Assembly (NCBI GenBank): GCA_021774445.1
Contig: JAJFJA010000021.1
Coordinates: 1 to 57,507, forward strand
Direction of reading: 5' to 3'
DNA: 57,507 nucleotides
DNA from: Alphaproteobacteria bacterium
GTDB lineage: Bacteria; Pseudomonadota; Alphaproteobacteria; UBA6615
Shown here: positions 16,812 through 25,874 of the stretch, one piece after another
Position numbering within the stretch: the first letter of the stretch is position 1
Layout: every line of letters starts with the position of its first letter
Made by a program: the position numbers and the translations under genes
Notes under the pieces: model-generated
What the model was told of the DNA's origin: nothing
The model's input: only the letters and a program-made list of their open reading frames with translations
The model's database searches: none

Positions 16812-17908
16812 TGACCCCGGCGATCTCAATTGTCATTCCGGCTTACGACGAGGCGTCCCACTTAGAGACCAGCCTGCACGAAATTCATCGTCATGCTGCC
16901 GCCCTCGAGCGGCCGTTCGAGCTGATCGTCGTCGACGACGGCTCCTGCGACGCAACCTGGTCCATATTGCACCAACTAGCCCCTGCCATACCTGAACTTC
17001 GCGCCCTGAGTCTGGCACGAAATTTCGGCAAGGAAGCAGCGATCCGGGCCGGCCTTGAAGCCGCCGGCGGTGATGCGGTTGTCGTCATGGACAGCGACCT
17101 GCAGCATCCGCCACACCTGTTGCCGCGCATGGTCGAGTTGTGGCACGTGCGAAACTACATGGTCGTGAGTGCGATCAAACAGCATCGCGGCGGCGAATCC
17201 CTGGTGAGTCGCTTCGCCGCCAAATCGTTCTATCGTGCCTTCGCGCAGCTGACGGGAACGGCGCTGAAAGCCAGCTCAGACTACAAGCTGCTTGATCGCA
17301 CGGTTGTCGACGCCTATCTCGCGCTACCGGAGCGCAACACCTTCTTTCGCGGCCTTGTGCCTTGGCTCGGATACTCTGAAGTCACGCTCCCTTTCATGGT
17401 GCCGGACCGCGCCGGCGGCCACTCCAAATGGAGCCCCCTACAGCTTCTGCGACTGGCCGCGGACGGTATCGTCTCCTTTAGCTCGGCCCCGCTGCAGTTC
17501 GTCACCATAGCCGGTCTTGGCTTCCTGGCATTTGCCGTGATCCTGGCCGTTCATACGATAATCACGAAACTGACCGGCGCGGCCGCCGAGGGCTTCCCGA
17601 CCGTCATCCTGCTCATGCTGATTACCAGTTCGATCACCATGCTCAGCCTAGGCATCGTCGGCCAATATGTTGCGAAGATCTATGAAGAGATCAAAGCCAG
17701 GCCGCGCTACCTCCTAAAGGCCGAAATCCGCCCGACGCCAGCAACCTTCCAGGTAACGGCTCAGACGCCGGCGCGTGAAGCCGAACGCGAGCAGTCGGCC
17801 GCCGGCATGACCCTGCGCAGCGCCACGCCTAACCATCTTCGTAGCGATACACCTCAAAACCGCCGACCGTCCCAAGACCGACATAGCGCCGCCTCACTTG
17901 ATCCATGA
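16811..17908 (+). CDS. GT2 glycosyltransferase, DPM1/ArnC-like
   Basis: A protein of 365 aa from ATG 16811, which overlaps the methyltransferase stop. The GT-A fold has ISIVIPAYDE, VDDGSCDAT, ARNFGKEAAIRAGL and the metal-binding VVMDSDLQHPP. Two C-terminal membrane segments (about 236-258 and 270-292) mark the subgroup that makes polyprenyl-phosphate sugars. The last 80 residues are polar and disordered. Its product could be the donor for the GT-C enzyme encoded opposite. The 3' end overlaps that gene tail-to-tail by 80 bp. Confidence 0.88.
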   Translation: MTPAISIVIPAYDEASHLETSLHEIHRHAAALERPFELIVVDDGSCDATWSILHQLAPAIPELRALSLARNFGKEAAIRAGLEAAGGDAVVVMDSDLQHPPHLLPRMVELWHVRNYMVVSAIKQHRGGESLVSRFAAKSFYRAFAQLTGTALKASSDYKLLDRTVVDAYLALPERNTFFRGLVPWLGYSEVTLPFMVPDRAGGHSKWSPLQLLRLAADGIVSFSSAPLQFVTIAGLGFLAFAVILAVHTIITKLTGAAAEGFPTVILLMLITSSITMLSLGIVGQYVAKIYEEIKARPRYLLKAEIRPTPATFQVTAQTPAREAEREQSAAGMTLRSATPNHLRSDTPQNRRPSQDRHSAASLDP

Positions 17909-19556
17909 TCGCCAAGGACCGATCGGTATTGTATTTGTCGTCGCCACGGAACAACACCAATCGCGGTGGGGCCTCGGCGATCTGCGCCAGCACTCTTGTC
18001 AGGGTGTCGTCGTCGCGGATGCCCAACGCCGTACTGAAGAAGCGAAACGGATTCGCCCTGTCCGCCAGGAAATACAGTTCCGGATTCATCGGCAGCACGA
18101 AGATCGTATCATCCGCGGCCGATTCCCGCCGGATCAACGCGACGGTCTCCGCATAAGCCACATGCGACGCCCGGTCGATCAACAACCCGGCACGGCGCGG
18201 CGCGACGCTCTGCACCGCGGCGACCCGTTGCCCTTCGATGATCCCGAGGGCGCCACGAGTTAGCGGCTGACCCGCCTGAAAGTACAGTCCCACGCCGGCG
18301 AGCAGCAGCGCCACCAGCACCGGCGCTGCGCCGCGCCAAGTCTCCATGCCGGCGGTCAGCCAGAGCAGCCCAGCCAACGTCAGCGCCAAACTAAAGAACA
18401 AATAGATGGGGATCTGAAAATGCACCGAGACCAGGGCATAGAATACCGCGAGAAACGGCAACGGGTGAAACCCAAGCCCGCGTCGACCGTCTCGCAGCAA
18501 TGATCGCAGGGTGAGCCAGCCCGTTGCGCCGGACAACAGAATCGCACTGATCCAGAATATTCCGTTGAGAACGGTCACCGCGTTGTCGAAACGAATGACG
18601 TTCGCCAATCCCGACAACAAATAGACCCCATAACTCGCCTGCCGAAAGAAATCCAAATCAGTGAGCGCCAACGCCATGACAAAGACGTCGTTGAACCAAT
18701 AGCCGAGGGAGCCATTGATGACGTGGTAAAGGACCAAAGGCGCGGCACCGAGCAACCCGCCAATCGCCAACCGCGCCGACATCCTCAACACCGTCCGGTC
18801 GTCGGCTCGCACCTGCAGCCAAGCCCAAACGAGAATCGCCAGCGGCCACGGCGCGAATATTATCAGCGTTGTCGAATGAGCCTTGGTTGCCAAATAGCCG
18901 GTGAGTCCCAAGGCCATGAGGCCAACAAGCCCACGGGCCAAGCGTGGTCTGCCTATTCCCGATCGCACTTCGCACAATAGCCAGGTCAACGCCCCGATCG
19001 CCACCAGCACCCCGGTTAGCTGCCGAAACAGGAACACCAACGCCAACAGCAACCCGATCGTCTCGAGCCTGCCCCGGGCTCCTGCCGGCAGCCAGGCCAG
19101 CACCCCGATCAGCATCACAACCAATCCAAGCGCATACCAATGCGCCGTCGGATTGAGAAATTGCACGAAGGACAGCGCCGTAAATGCGATCGCCGCCAAC
19201 GCTGCAATGGCCGCACCACGCCCCGAAAACAGCATCGCCACGACGCCGGCCTGCACCAAACCGAGCGCGACCAGCGGATAGCGCAGGCTCACCAACTCCA
19301 TCCCGAACAGCCGCAGCGCGAGGGCGTTGACGAGCGTCACATAACCCGGATGGATATCCTGAATGTCCCGGTGCAAAACCTCGCCCGCTAGGACCCGCGC
19401 CGCGACATGGGCGAACACGCCTTCATCGGCCGGCCACCAGAATCGGTTATGGAAAAACCCGAGGATCAACGCCGCGCCAATCACACCGAGGGCCAGACCC
19501 GCATGCGCCTCCCGGCGCAGCACCCGCGCCGAGCGCGCGCCCGGAACCAAAGTCAA
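17829..19556 (-). CDS. GT-C type membrane glycosyltransferase (GT39/ArnT-like)
   Basis: A multi-spanning protein of 575 aa with about eleven hydrophobic segments and a C-terminal periplasmic region. After the first segment comes WWPADEGVFAHVAARVLAGEVLHRDI, with the acidic residues (DE) placed where GT-C enzymes bind the polyprenyl-phosphate sugar. HPGYV follows. Such proteins transfer a sugar from a lipid carrier to lipid A, polysaccharide or protein. It starts with an ATGA overlap with the upstream His-rich membrane protein gene, forming a two-gene unit. Confidence 0.75.
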   Translation of the reverse strand: MTLVPGARSARVLRREAHAGLALGVIGAALILGFFHNRFWWPADEGVFAHVAARVLAGEVLHRDIQDIHPGYVTLVNALALRLFGMELVSLRYPLVALGLVQAGVVAMLFSGRGAAIAALAAIAFTALSFVQFLNPTAHWYALGLVVMLIGVLAWLPAGARGRLETIGLLLALVFLFRQLTGVLVAIGALTWLLCEVRSGIGRPRLARGLVGLMALGLTGYLATKAHSTTLIIFAPWPLAILVWAWLQVRADDRTVLRMSARLAIGGLLGAAPLVLYHVINGSLGYWFNDVFVMALALTDLDFFRQASYGVYLLSGLANVIRFDNAVTVLNGIFWISAILLSGATGWLTLRSLLRDGRRGLGFHPLPFLAVFYALVSVHFQIPIYLFFSLALTLAGLLWLTAGMETWRGAAPVLVALLLAGVGLYFQAGQPLTRGALGIIEGQRVAAVQSVAPRRAGLLIDRASHVAYAETVALIRRESAADDTIFVLPMNPELYFLADRANPFRFFSTALGIRDDDTLTRVLAQIAEAPPRLVLFRGDDKYNTDRSLAIMDQVRRRYVGLGTVGGFEVYRYEDG

Positions 19557-20587
19557 TGGGCGAGACCCAGCGTTTTGCGCAACGGTTTCTTGCGCATCTT
19601 CCAGATCACCCCGTCCACCAGATAATGGTGAAAATTGATCGTCTGGAAGATCACGATCGCCGGCACGAGGGCCGCGACAAAACTATCCAACGTATAGTAG
19701 AGCGTCGTCGAAATACCAAAACAAACAACCCCATAGAGCCAGAAGTTACGGCTCTGACTTAACCAGGACAAGAACCGCGCCTGGGTGTCGACGCCGTCAC
19801 GGAACCGGTTATTGTTGAACAGCCAAACGAACAGTATGTACTGCGTGTTGTGCCACATATTCAGCACCAGCCACCCGGCATCGATGTTGTCGATGATCAA
19901 ATAGCCCATGCCGAATATCGCAAAATGGCTCACTAGGTAGAGCGTGTGCATGGCCGCAAAACGCCCCTGCCGCCATGCCACGATCCGCGTCGCTACCCAC
20001 CAGACCAGACTGGCAATGGCCGCAACACCGACCGCCGTCACCAGCCAGCCGGGCACCGGCAGGACCCACAATTCAATGCCTAAGAACGTCCCCGGGTCTT
20101 GATGTGAGCGATGCAGGACACCCCATAGCGGCAACAGATAAAACGTCGCCTTGGCCACATGTTCATTCTCGTCCGCCGCCCCCGCCGCCTTGCGCCGATA
20201 GACTTGGGTAATACCGTAGCTTTGCCGGCTGTAGTGGAACCACTGCCAGTAAAAATACACCGTCGCCAAGATCCAAAAACCGAACACCGACGCCGCCGCC
20301 GCCACGGCCGCCAACACCACGAATGGCAGCCCGAGCACCAGGAACCGATGTTTTTGGAAGCTCCCCCGGTCGAAGCACAGCCGCGTATAGGTCGCGATCA
20401 CATGCTGGTAACCGAACAGCCACAAATTGATCACCAAGATCGGCACGAACAATTGCGGCTGTGCCACCACCAAAACACCGCAGGCGATCGCGAGCAGTGC
20501 CGTGCCGAGCACGAACACAAGATCAAAGGACGGCGTCCGTAACCAGCCGATCGGTGGCGCCAGCGCCTGCTCTGTTATCGCCGTCAT
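19553..20587 (-). CDS. Histidine-rich integral membrane protein
   Basis: A protein of 344 aa with about eight membrane segments and conserved-looking histidine clusters at segment edges: GYQHVIATYTR, WFHYSRQSYGI, HRSHQD, NMWHNTQYI and NFHHYLVDGVIW. Clustered membrane histidines occur in diiron desaturases and in Brp/Blh carotenoid dioxygenases, but I cannot assign it to either. ATG 20587 has AGGGGCGG upstream and is preferred over an upstream GTG. It is coupled to the GT-C gene, so it may modify the same lipid or glycan. Confidence 0.65.
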   Translation of the reverse strand: MTAITEQALAPPIGWLRTPSFDLVFVLGTALLAIACGVLVVAQPQLFVPILVINLWLFGYQHVIATYTRLCFDRGSFQKHRFLVLGLPFVVLAAVAAAASVFGFWILATVYFYWQWFHYSRQSYGITQVYRRKAAGAADENEHVAKATFYLLPLWGVLHRSHQDPGTFLGIELWVLPVPGWLVTAVGVAAIASLVWWVATRIVAWRQGRFAAMHTLYLVSHFAIFGMGYLIIDNIDAGWLVLNMWHNTQYILFVWLFNNNRFRDGVDTQARFLSWLSQSRNFWLYGVVCFGISTTLYYTLDSFVAALVPAIVIFQTINFHHYLVDGVIWKMRKKPLRKTLGLAH

Positions 20588-20729
20588 TTCCGCCCCTCTG
20601 GCACGACTGTTCACAGACCCAACGCTCGGCCAAACTCCCTAAGGATTTGATAACCAACACTAAAACATTCCCGATAGGTTGCTAAAATTCAGCACAACCG
20701 TTAGTGGTAACGCCGGCAGCCAAATGTGT

Positions 20730-20885
20730 TATAAGAGGGGCTATTGAAGCCCTAGTGAAGCGCTCGCCACTATCGGTGGCATCCGGGCCCGCAAACCCGG
20801 CGGGGATCCAGCAGGGAGCAAGGATGTTAGGGCTTTCTTAACACCTGGCGTAGAGAATGAGCCCGAACCAAAGGGGAAGCTCGCT
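20730..20885 (+). ncRNA. Candidate structured leader with alternative hairpins
   Basis: TATAAG at 20730 could be a -10 box. Downstream, GGGCT/AGCCC (20738-20742 with 20748-20752) makes a hairpin. The same AGCCC also belongs to AAGCCCTA (20747-20754), which pairs perfectly with TAGGGCTT (20828-20835), closing a domain with two inner hairpins: GCCAC/GTGGC and CCGGG/CCCGG. The two folds exclude each other, as in a regulatory switch. A 5-codon frame MLGLS* with a GGGAG ribosome site lies at 20824-20841. I could not match this to a known RNA family. Confidence 0.4.
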
Positions 20886-21089
20886 TTGGCAGCCGCCCAA
20901 CATGCGATCCAGATCAACGGCAAGCTCGTCGGACACGCCATTAGCCTCGACGCACGCTATGTGTTTTATGCCGCTGAGCGCCAGCTTAACCATTTAGACG
21001 ACAGGCGCTTCGACAGCGTTGAAGCGGTGCGGGTAGCGGTCACCCACGCGCTCGACGGCACAACCATCTCTGGGTCCGCAACAATCTGA
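20886..21089 (+). CDS. Small 67-aa protein with TTG start
   Basis: Starts at TTG 20886, six bases after AAGGGGAAG, a very strong ribosome site. The protein (AIQINGKLVGHAISLDARYVFYAA, then LDDRRFDSVEAVRVAVTHALDG) is soluble and has the texture of a real alpha-beta protein. The frame is also open upstream to 20748 without a canonical start, so a longer product is conceivable. I do not recognise the family. The structured leader upstream suggests post-initiation control. Confidence 0.55.
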   Translation: MAAAQHAIQINGKLVGHAISLDARYVFYAAERQLNHLDDRRFDSVEAVRVAVTHALDGTTISGSATI

Positions 21090-21163
21090 CGCGACGTTGC
21101 CGTCGGCGATTGCCCGCGACCTAAGCCACCGACGGGCGGCATCGGAGAATGTCGGCCTGCGAC

Positions 21164-21784
21164 CTAGCGCACGCTGTTCCGCGCCCGAATTCGGTCCAAC
21201 AGCCGCTTGATAGGTGCCTCGCCGCCGGCTTTGCTTGGCCCGTGAATACTGCGAATATCTCCCGCGGTTTTGCTGTCGAAGCCGACCCGCGGTCCCTCCG
21301 CGAGGAACAATGGGATCTCCATCCGCTCAAAATCGGACGGGTCCGCTGTCCGTTTTGCCGCCGGGTCTGCGGCTATCCCTCCGGTCGTCACCTTCGGCCG
21401 CGGCGCCCGCTCCGCCCGAGCCGCGGGCGACGAGCTGGGTTGCAGTGGCTCACGCGCCTTGGACCCCTCGCCGGCACCAGGTTTCTCGGACTTGACGACC
21501 TTCATCCCCGGCGCCGCCACATCTTTCGCGCGCGCCGGCACAGCGGCGGTAAGATCGCTACGCTGCAACAAATCGCCGAGTGTCTTCTGCAGCCGCGATC
21601 GCAGATCCTGCTCGCGCTCGCGCCAAGTCTGATCCTGTTGCTGCAACGCGCGAAGTTCCCCAAGCTCGTCAACCAGAGTGTCAATCCGCTGGTTGAGCCT
21701 CTCTTTGTCCCGCATCAGGCGTCTCAGTTCTAACGCCTGCAGTTCGACGATGGGCATGAGGTCGCGCAGATAAAGATCAGTCAT
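21164..21784 (-). CDS. Coiled-coil protein of unknown function
   Basis: A protein of 206 aa. Residues 10-70 form a strong heptad pattern (ALELRRLMRDKERLNQRIDT, LVDELGELRALQQQDQ, LRSRLQKTLGDLL). The second half is a Pro/Ala/Lys-rich disordered linker with a basic C-terminal helix (PIKRLLDRIRARNSVR). It starts 43 bp after another coiled-coil gene on the same strand, and the two probably form one unit. No catalytic motif. Confidence 0.65.
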   Translation of the reverse strand: MTDLYLRDLMPIVELQALELRRLMRDKERLNQRIDTLVDELGELRALQQQDQTWREREQDLRSRLQKTLGDLLQRSDLTAAVPARAKDVAAPGMKVVKSEKPGAGEGSKAREPLQPSSSPAARAERAPRPKVTTGGIAADPAAKRTADPSDFERMEIPLFLAEGPRVGFDSKTAGDIRSIHGPSKAGGEAPIKRLLDRIRARNSVR

Positions 21785-21827
21785 GCTGCCTGTGCCAAGG
21801 TCCGGTTACGCGCGTACGATCAACGGC

Positions 21828-22469
21828 TCAAGGCTGTCCCGATGCCGCACCTTCTTGCTGCGCCGCCTCTTTGGTCATGCGCTGGAGAATCTCGCGCACG
21901 CCGCCGGCGCTGCCTGCCGCAACGTCCTCGCCATTACTTGTCGCAGTGTCGTCCGCCGGCGCCGCGGCGCTGTCGTCCGCGGCATCTTCCATCGGCACGG
22001 TCGGTACGGGAGGGGCGGATACCGCGGTTGGCAGGATGCCGGGTGGCACCGGCGCAACCTCCTCGGTGACCATATCTGCGGGTGCCGCGGCAGGTTGCGG
22101 CGCGACGGCCGGTGCCGCAGTCTCGGCCGTTTGAACCTCACCCTCGGATGCCGGCGCCTTAGTCTCCACGATCGCCGCGAGTTTGCCGTCGATCTGACGC
22201 ATGATTTCCGCTGTCTGATCGTTACCGGCGGCTTCGATCGCCAGCAATAGCGTATGGAGCATGCTGCGAAGCTGTTGATTTTCGTGCGACATGGCACTGA
22301 TTAGCGCCTTGTTTTCTTCGAACTGTACCTGTTTCTGAGCCAGGTCTTCCTCAACGGCATTCATCATGCCGATCAACCGTTCCGAGTATCGCCGCTGCGA
22401 GCTGTCGATCATACCGAACCGTTGCTCCGCAGCCTCGACCCGCTGGCGCAGTTCATCGATGTTGATCAT
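21828..22469 (-). CDS. Coiled-coil protein with Pro/Ala-rich tail
   Basis: A protein of 213 aa from ATG 22469 (MINIDELRQRVEAAEQRFG). Residues 3-105 are a long coiled coil (RYSERLIGMMNAVEEDLAQ, KQVQFEENKALISAM, ENQQLRSMLHTLLLAIE). The rest is a low-complexity Ala/Pro/Glu region ending in a short helix (GGVREILQRMTKEAAQ). Its plan is the same as that of its downstream neighbour, so the pair may form a scaffold. Frame extension upstream of ATG 22469 is unlikely to be translated. Confidence 0.65.
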   Translation of the reverse strand: MINIDELRQRVEAAEQRFGMIDSSQRRYSERLIGMMNAVEEDLAQKQVQFEENKALISAMSHENQQLRSMLHTLLLAIEAAGNDQTAEIMRQIDGKLAAIVETKAPASEGEVQTAETAAPAVAPQPAAAPADMVTEEVAPVPPGILPTAVSAPPVPTVPMEDAADDSAAAPADDTATSNGEDVAAGSAGGVREILQRMTKEAAQQEGAASGQP

Positions 22470-22636
22470 TGCGCAATCGTCCCTGTCTATGCGTTCGAGG
22501 TTAATGTTCTGACAGGGAAAAGTTTGCGTTTTATTAACCGTCCGATCCTCCCTAGCGCGCCCGCTTAGCCGCAACCGCAAAGGTCACCTCCGATCTTTAT
22601 GAGATCTTAACCGACCCGTTTAAGAATCCGAGGCGG

Positions 22637-22725
22637 CGGACATGTTCCCTACGACCATGTCCGTTCTTGCTTGCTAGTACCTTTACCCACTCAGGAGAGT
22701 CTGGTGGGATCCAACCCGACTCTCC
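22637..22725 (+). other. Two strong hairpins in an intergenic gap
   Basis: CGGACATG/CATGTCCG (22637-22644 with 22656-22663) and GGAGAGTC/GACTCTCC (22694-22701 with 22718-22725), the second followed by ATTTT. They lie in the 295-bp gap upstream of the TPR-SPOR gene. The second looks like a weak terminator or a leader element. The rest of the gap shows nothing clear. Confidence 0.4.
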
Positions 22726-22764
22726 ATTTTGTGCCACGCCGCACTCGCGGAGGACAGACGGACC

Positions 22765-24258
22765 ATGGTCAAGCGGTCGGTCATCGCGTCACTCACCATT
22801 CTAGCGTCGCTTGCTGGGTCCCCCCACGCTATCGCCGCTTGGCAGGACGACTACGCCTCCGGTCAACAGGCCCTACTCTACCGTGACTATGCGACCGCCG
22901 AGCAACATCTCAGCGCCGCCCTGAGCCAAGCCGAGGATTTCGGCCCCACCGACGAACGCCTCGCCCGCACCTTGGCCGAATTGGCGCACGCCTACCGGCT
23001 GCAACGCAAGGAAACCGAGGCTGAACCGCTACTTGAACGGGCCATCGCGATATTCGATCAAGCCGCACAGCCGCCCGGTCCCCAATTCTCCAAAACCCTG
23101 ATTGCGGCCGCCGAGGTGCGTGCCATCTTGCGCGACGCCGGCAGCGCCGAGATACTCGCAAAGCAAGCTCTCGCCCTACGCGAACGCGAGCTCGGCCCGG
23201 CGGACCCGCTGGTCGCCGACACTCTGGACCTTCTCGCTGGTCTGAAAGTCCGTCTCGACGAAACCGCCGCGGCCGAACAACTACTCCGCCGCGCGCTGGA
23301 GATCCGCGAGCAAAGTTACGGCGCCCAGCATAGGACAGTGGCGGCGTCCCTCAACCGACTGGCGGAACTGTACATCAAGCGCCAGGACCTGCCGGAGGCT
23401 GAGGGCCTGTTGAACCGCGCCATGCTGATCCGACAGCGGACACTCGGCGCCAAACATCCGGACAACGCCAAGAGCTTCGACAGCCTTGCCCAGCTAAACC
23501 TCGCCCGCGACGAGCCGAAGGCGGCGCGGGCCGCCCTGGTTCAGGCGTTGGAATTGCGCCAGGCAGGGCTTGGTCGAAACCATCTCCAGGTCGCTGAGAG
23601 CCTAACCAATCTTGCCGAATTGTCTTGGTCTCAGGGCAATTATGCCGACGCGCTGAGCCAGCTTACCGACGCCCGCAACATCCGCCGCACGATCCTGGGG
23701 ACCGATCACCAGGACGTTATTCGCGATGGCAAGGATATCGCCGAGCTTGAGCGTCTGCAGCAAGCCGCCGATCAGCCGGAGACCGCAGCCGCCCCGCCGT
23801 CCATCGCGCCGGTTTCCGAACTGCCCGAAATCGCCGCCGCGGAACCAGCCAAGTCCGCGGCAAACTCCCCGGCCAAACCCAGGGCGACGCCGCCCGAACC
23901 GCCGGCGCTCGAGATCGCCGAGGTCGCACCGGCCGACCCTGCGGCAGCGCAACCGGCGACAGCGGTCGCCGCCATCGACGAGCCACCCGACCCTGTTGCC
24001 GAATCGTCAGCGGGACCGGCGCTTCAGCTCGCCTCCTTCAAATCGCGCAAAACCGCGACGGTCGAGTGGCTTCGCATCAAAAACAGCTTCCCCCAATTGT
24101 TGGCCGGACATGAACTGGACCTCCGGCGGGCCGACCTCGGCGAACGCGGCGTCTTCTACCGCATCCGCACCGGGCCTTTCGCCAATATGGCCAGCGCCAA
24201 GGCGGCCTGCGCCCAGCTGCGCGACAACAAGCAGGATTGCCTTATCGTCGGCCGCTAG
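22765..24258 (+). CDS. Secreted TPR protein with C-terminal SPOR domain
   Basis: A protein of 497 aa from ATG 22765. A signal peptide (ends SPHAIAAWQ) is followed by about seven tetratricopeptide-like repeats to residue 330 (for example EAEPLLERAIAIFDQA, AAEQLLRRALEIREQ, EAEGLLNRAMLIRQRTLG). A Pro/Ala linker comes next, then a SPOR domain (about 415-497: LQLASFKSRKTATVEWLRI, YRIRTGPFANMASAKAAC, DCLIVGR). SPOR domains bind denuded peptidoglycan at division sites. It heads a same-strand block with PA2779/PA2778 and two bactofilins, pointing to a cell-envelope assembly role. Confidence 0.85.
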   Translation: MVKRSVIASLTILASLAGSPHAIAAWQDDYASGQQALLYRDYATAEQHLSAALSQAEDFGPTDERLARTLAELAHAYRLQRKETEAEPLLERAIAIFDQAAQPPGPQFSKTLIAAAEVRAILRDAGSAEILAKQALALRERELGPADPLVADTLDLLAGLKVRLDETAAAEQLLRRALEIREQSYGAQHRTVAASLNRLAELYIKRQDLPEAEGLLNRAMLIRQRTLGAKHPDNAKSFDSLAQLNLARDEPKAARAALVQALELRQAGLGRNHLQVAESLTNLAELSWSQGNYADALSQLTDARNIRRTILGTDHQDVIRDGKDIAELERLQQAADQPETAAAPPSIAPVSELPEIAAAEPAKSAANSPAKPRATPPEPPALEIAEVAPADPAAAQPATAVAAIDEPPDPVAESSAGPALQLASFKSRKTATVEWLRIKNSFPQLLAGHELDLRRADLGERGVFYRIRTGPFANMASAKAACAQLRDNKQDCLIVGR

Positions 24259-24371
24259 CCGCCAGCTGCCCCCAAACGCACACTACCCCGCCCGGTTGTC
24301 AGCCGACAAAGCCTTGCCTAATGTGGATCTCAAGCCCCCGAGTCGCGGCGGCTACGTGGAGATCTCACATT

Positions 24372-24770
24372 ATGAACCGTCACACCAGGTCCTTTCGATT
24401 TCTGGCCCTTGCCACGGCCATGACCGGCCTGCTGGCCACCGCACCGCTGCCCGCCGGCGCCGCCATGGTGTCTACCGATCAGGCGTTGGCAACGCTGTCC
24501 GGTGACGCGGATCGAGCGACCGTCCTGTCCTTCCTTGCCCGCGGCGACATCCGCAACCAGATGGTCCAGATGGGCGTCGATCCGGACGAGGCGACCGAGC
24601 GGGTTGCCGGCTTGTCCGACGAGGAGATCCAAAACATCGCCGGGCACATTGACGAACTCCCCGCCGGCGAGGGCGTCGGCGTCATCATCGCCGCGGCCGG
24701 CCTCGTTTTCATCGTTCTCCTGATCACCGATATTATCGGCGCGACGAACGTCTTCACCTTCGTTCGGTAA
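24372..24770 (+). CDS. PA2779-family protein
   Basis: A protein of 132 aa. A signal peptide (residues 1-30, ending AGAAMV) is followed by a helical region (DRATVLSFLARGDIRNQMVQ, DEATERVAGLSDEEI) and one C-terminal membrane helix (GVGVIIAAAGLVFIVLLITDI). This is the layout of the PA2779 family, whose gene regularly sits beside a PA2778-family cysteine peptidase, as here. Only 7 bp separate the two genes, so they are one operon. The family has no established biochemical role. Confidence 0.85.
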   Translation: MNRHTRSFRFLALATAMTGLLATAPLPAGAAMVSTDQALATLSGDADRATVLSFLARGDIRNQMVQMGVDPDEATERVAGLSDEEIQNIAGHIDELPAGEGVGVIIAAAGLVFIVLLITDIIGATNVFTFVR

Positions 24771-24777
24771 CCCGGCG

Positions 24778-25719
24778 ATGCGTTGGTCGGTCCGCCGCAT
24801 CCTGTTGGTCCTGAGCACCTGCGTCCTCGCAGCCTGTGCGGCGCCGGGACAATCGCCAAACTCGTCAAGTTTCGCGACCATTGCCGGCCTGCCGAGCCGG
24901 GCCGAGCTCACCACCGTCCCATTCTTTCCTCAGCAGGAGCAATTTTGCGGTCCGGCCGCTCTGGCCATGGCGCTCGCCTGGTCCGGCTTGCCGGTAACCC
25001 AGGCCGAAATCGCCGAGCAGGTGTTCACACCGGGACGCGGCGGCACCCTACGCACCGATGTCTTGGCCGCCGCGCGCCGCAATGGCCGTCTCGCCGTACC
25101 TCTCAACGATCTCGATCAAATCCTCTCCGAGATCGCCGCTGGCCATCCTGTTATTGTCTTCCAGAACCTCGCACTCGAGTGGTTTCCGCAATGGCACTTC
25201 GCGGTCGCCATCGGTTACGACCTCGACCGTGAAGAGATCATCCTCCATTCCGGCCGTGAGATCCGCCGCGTCACGCCGCTGCGGACTTTCGCCCGCACCT
25301 GGGCTCGTGGCGACCAGTGGGCCTTGGTCGTCTTGCCCCCCGGTGAGCTGCCGGCGAGCACGGCGCAGATACCGACGGTAGCGGCCGCCGCCGGGCTTGA
25401 GCGGGTCGGCCGCTACCGCGATGCCGCCGACACCTACACCGCCATCCTGGACCGCTGGCCGGACGCTATCGGTGCCCATATCGGCCTCGGCAATGCCCGC
25501 TATGCTCTCGGCGATTTGCTCGGCGCCACGGCAGCCCTGGATGCCGCCCTCGGCAACCATCCGCAATCGCCCATCCTGTGGAACAACCTGGCGTACGTTC
25601 TAGCCGACCGGGGTTTGTTGCAGGACGCCATCGCCGCCGCTGAAGCGGCAGTTCTACACTCCGGCAATGCCGACGCCTACCGCGCGACCCTCAACGAACT
25701 CTTGGCGCGAGGCGCCTGA
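24778..25719 (+). CDS. PA2778-family cysteine peptidase (C39-like) with TPR tail
   Basis: A lipoprotein of 313 aa (lipobox LAACA near residue 20). The papain-like C39 fold has the nucleophile in PQQEQFCGPAALAMALAW and the catalytic His in FPQWHFAVAIGYD. From residue 200 on are three TPR-like repeats (RYRDAADTYTAILDRWP, GDLLGATAALDAALGNHP). C39 domains cut leader peptides; free-standing PA2778-type enzymes are thought to process an envelope substrate, and the adjacent PA2779 protein is the natural candidate partner. Confidence 0.85.
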   Translation: MRWSVRRILLVLSTCVLAACAAPGQSPNSSSFATIAGLPSRAELTTVPFFPQQEQFCGPAALAMALAWSGLPVTQAEIAEQVFTPGRGGTLRTDVLAAARRNGRLAVPLNDLDQILSEIAAGHPVIVFQNLALEWFPQWHFAVAIGYDLDREEIILHSGREIRRVTPLRTFARTWARGDQWALVVLPPGELPASTAQIPTVAAAAGLERVGRYRDAADTYTAILDRWPDAIGAHIGLGNARYALGDLLGATAALDAALGNHPQSPILWNNLAYVLADRGLLQDAIAAAEAAVLHSGNADAYRATLNELLARGA

Positions 25720-25874
25720 GACCGCTGCCACATTAACGCCACAAACTGTCGGTTTACCGGCACCGCCCGGCTCACTTATAAATGCCACACACCGGCGCCG
25801 CGCATAGTTTGTATTGTGCGTTGCCGGCGATTAGCGCACCTTATGAACCGGGTTTGCCAACAGTATTCAAGGCG

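Noticed and set aside
20730..20860. Possible 4.5S, 6S, tmRNA or RNase P RNA
   Set aside because: None of their conserved core sequences (for example the SRP GGAAGGAAGCAG loop or the 6S bubble) is present, and the neighbours zapA and fau are missing.
22694..22725. tRNA-like ends: GGAGAGT and ACTCTCC look like a 7-bp acceptor stem with a T-arm-like stretch between
   Set aside because: Only 18 bases separate the arms, there is no anticodon arm and no GGTTCGA T-loop, so it is just a hairpin.
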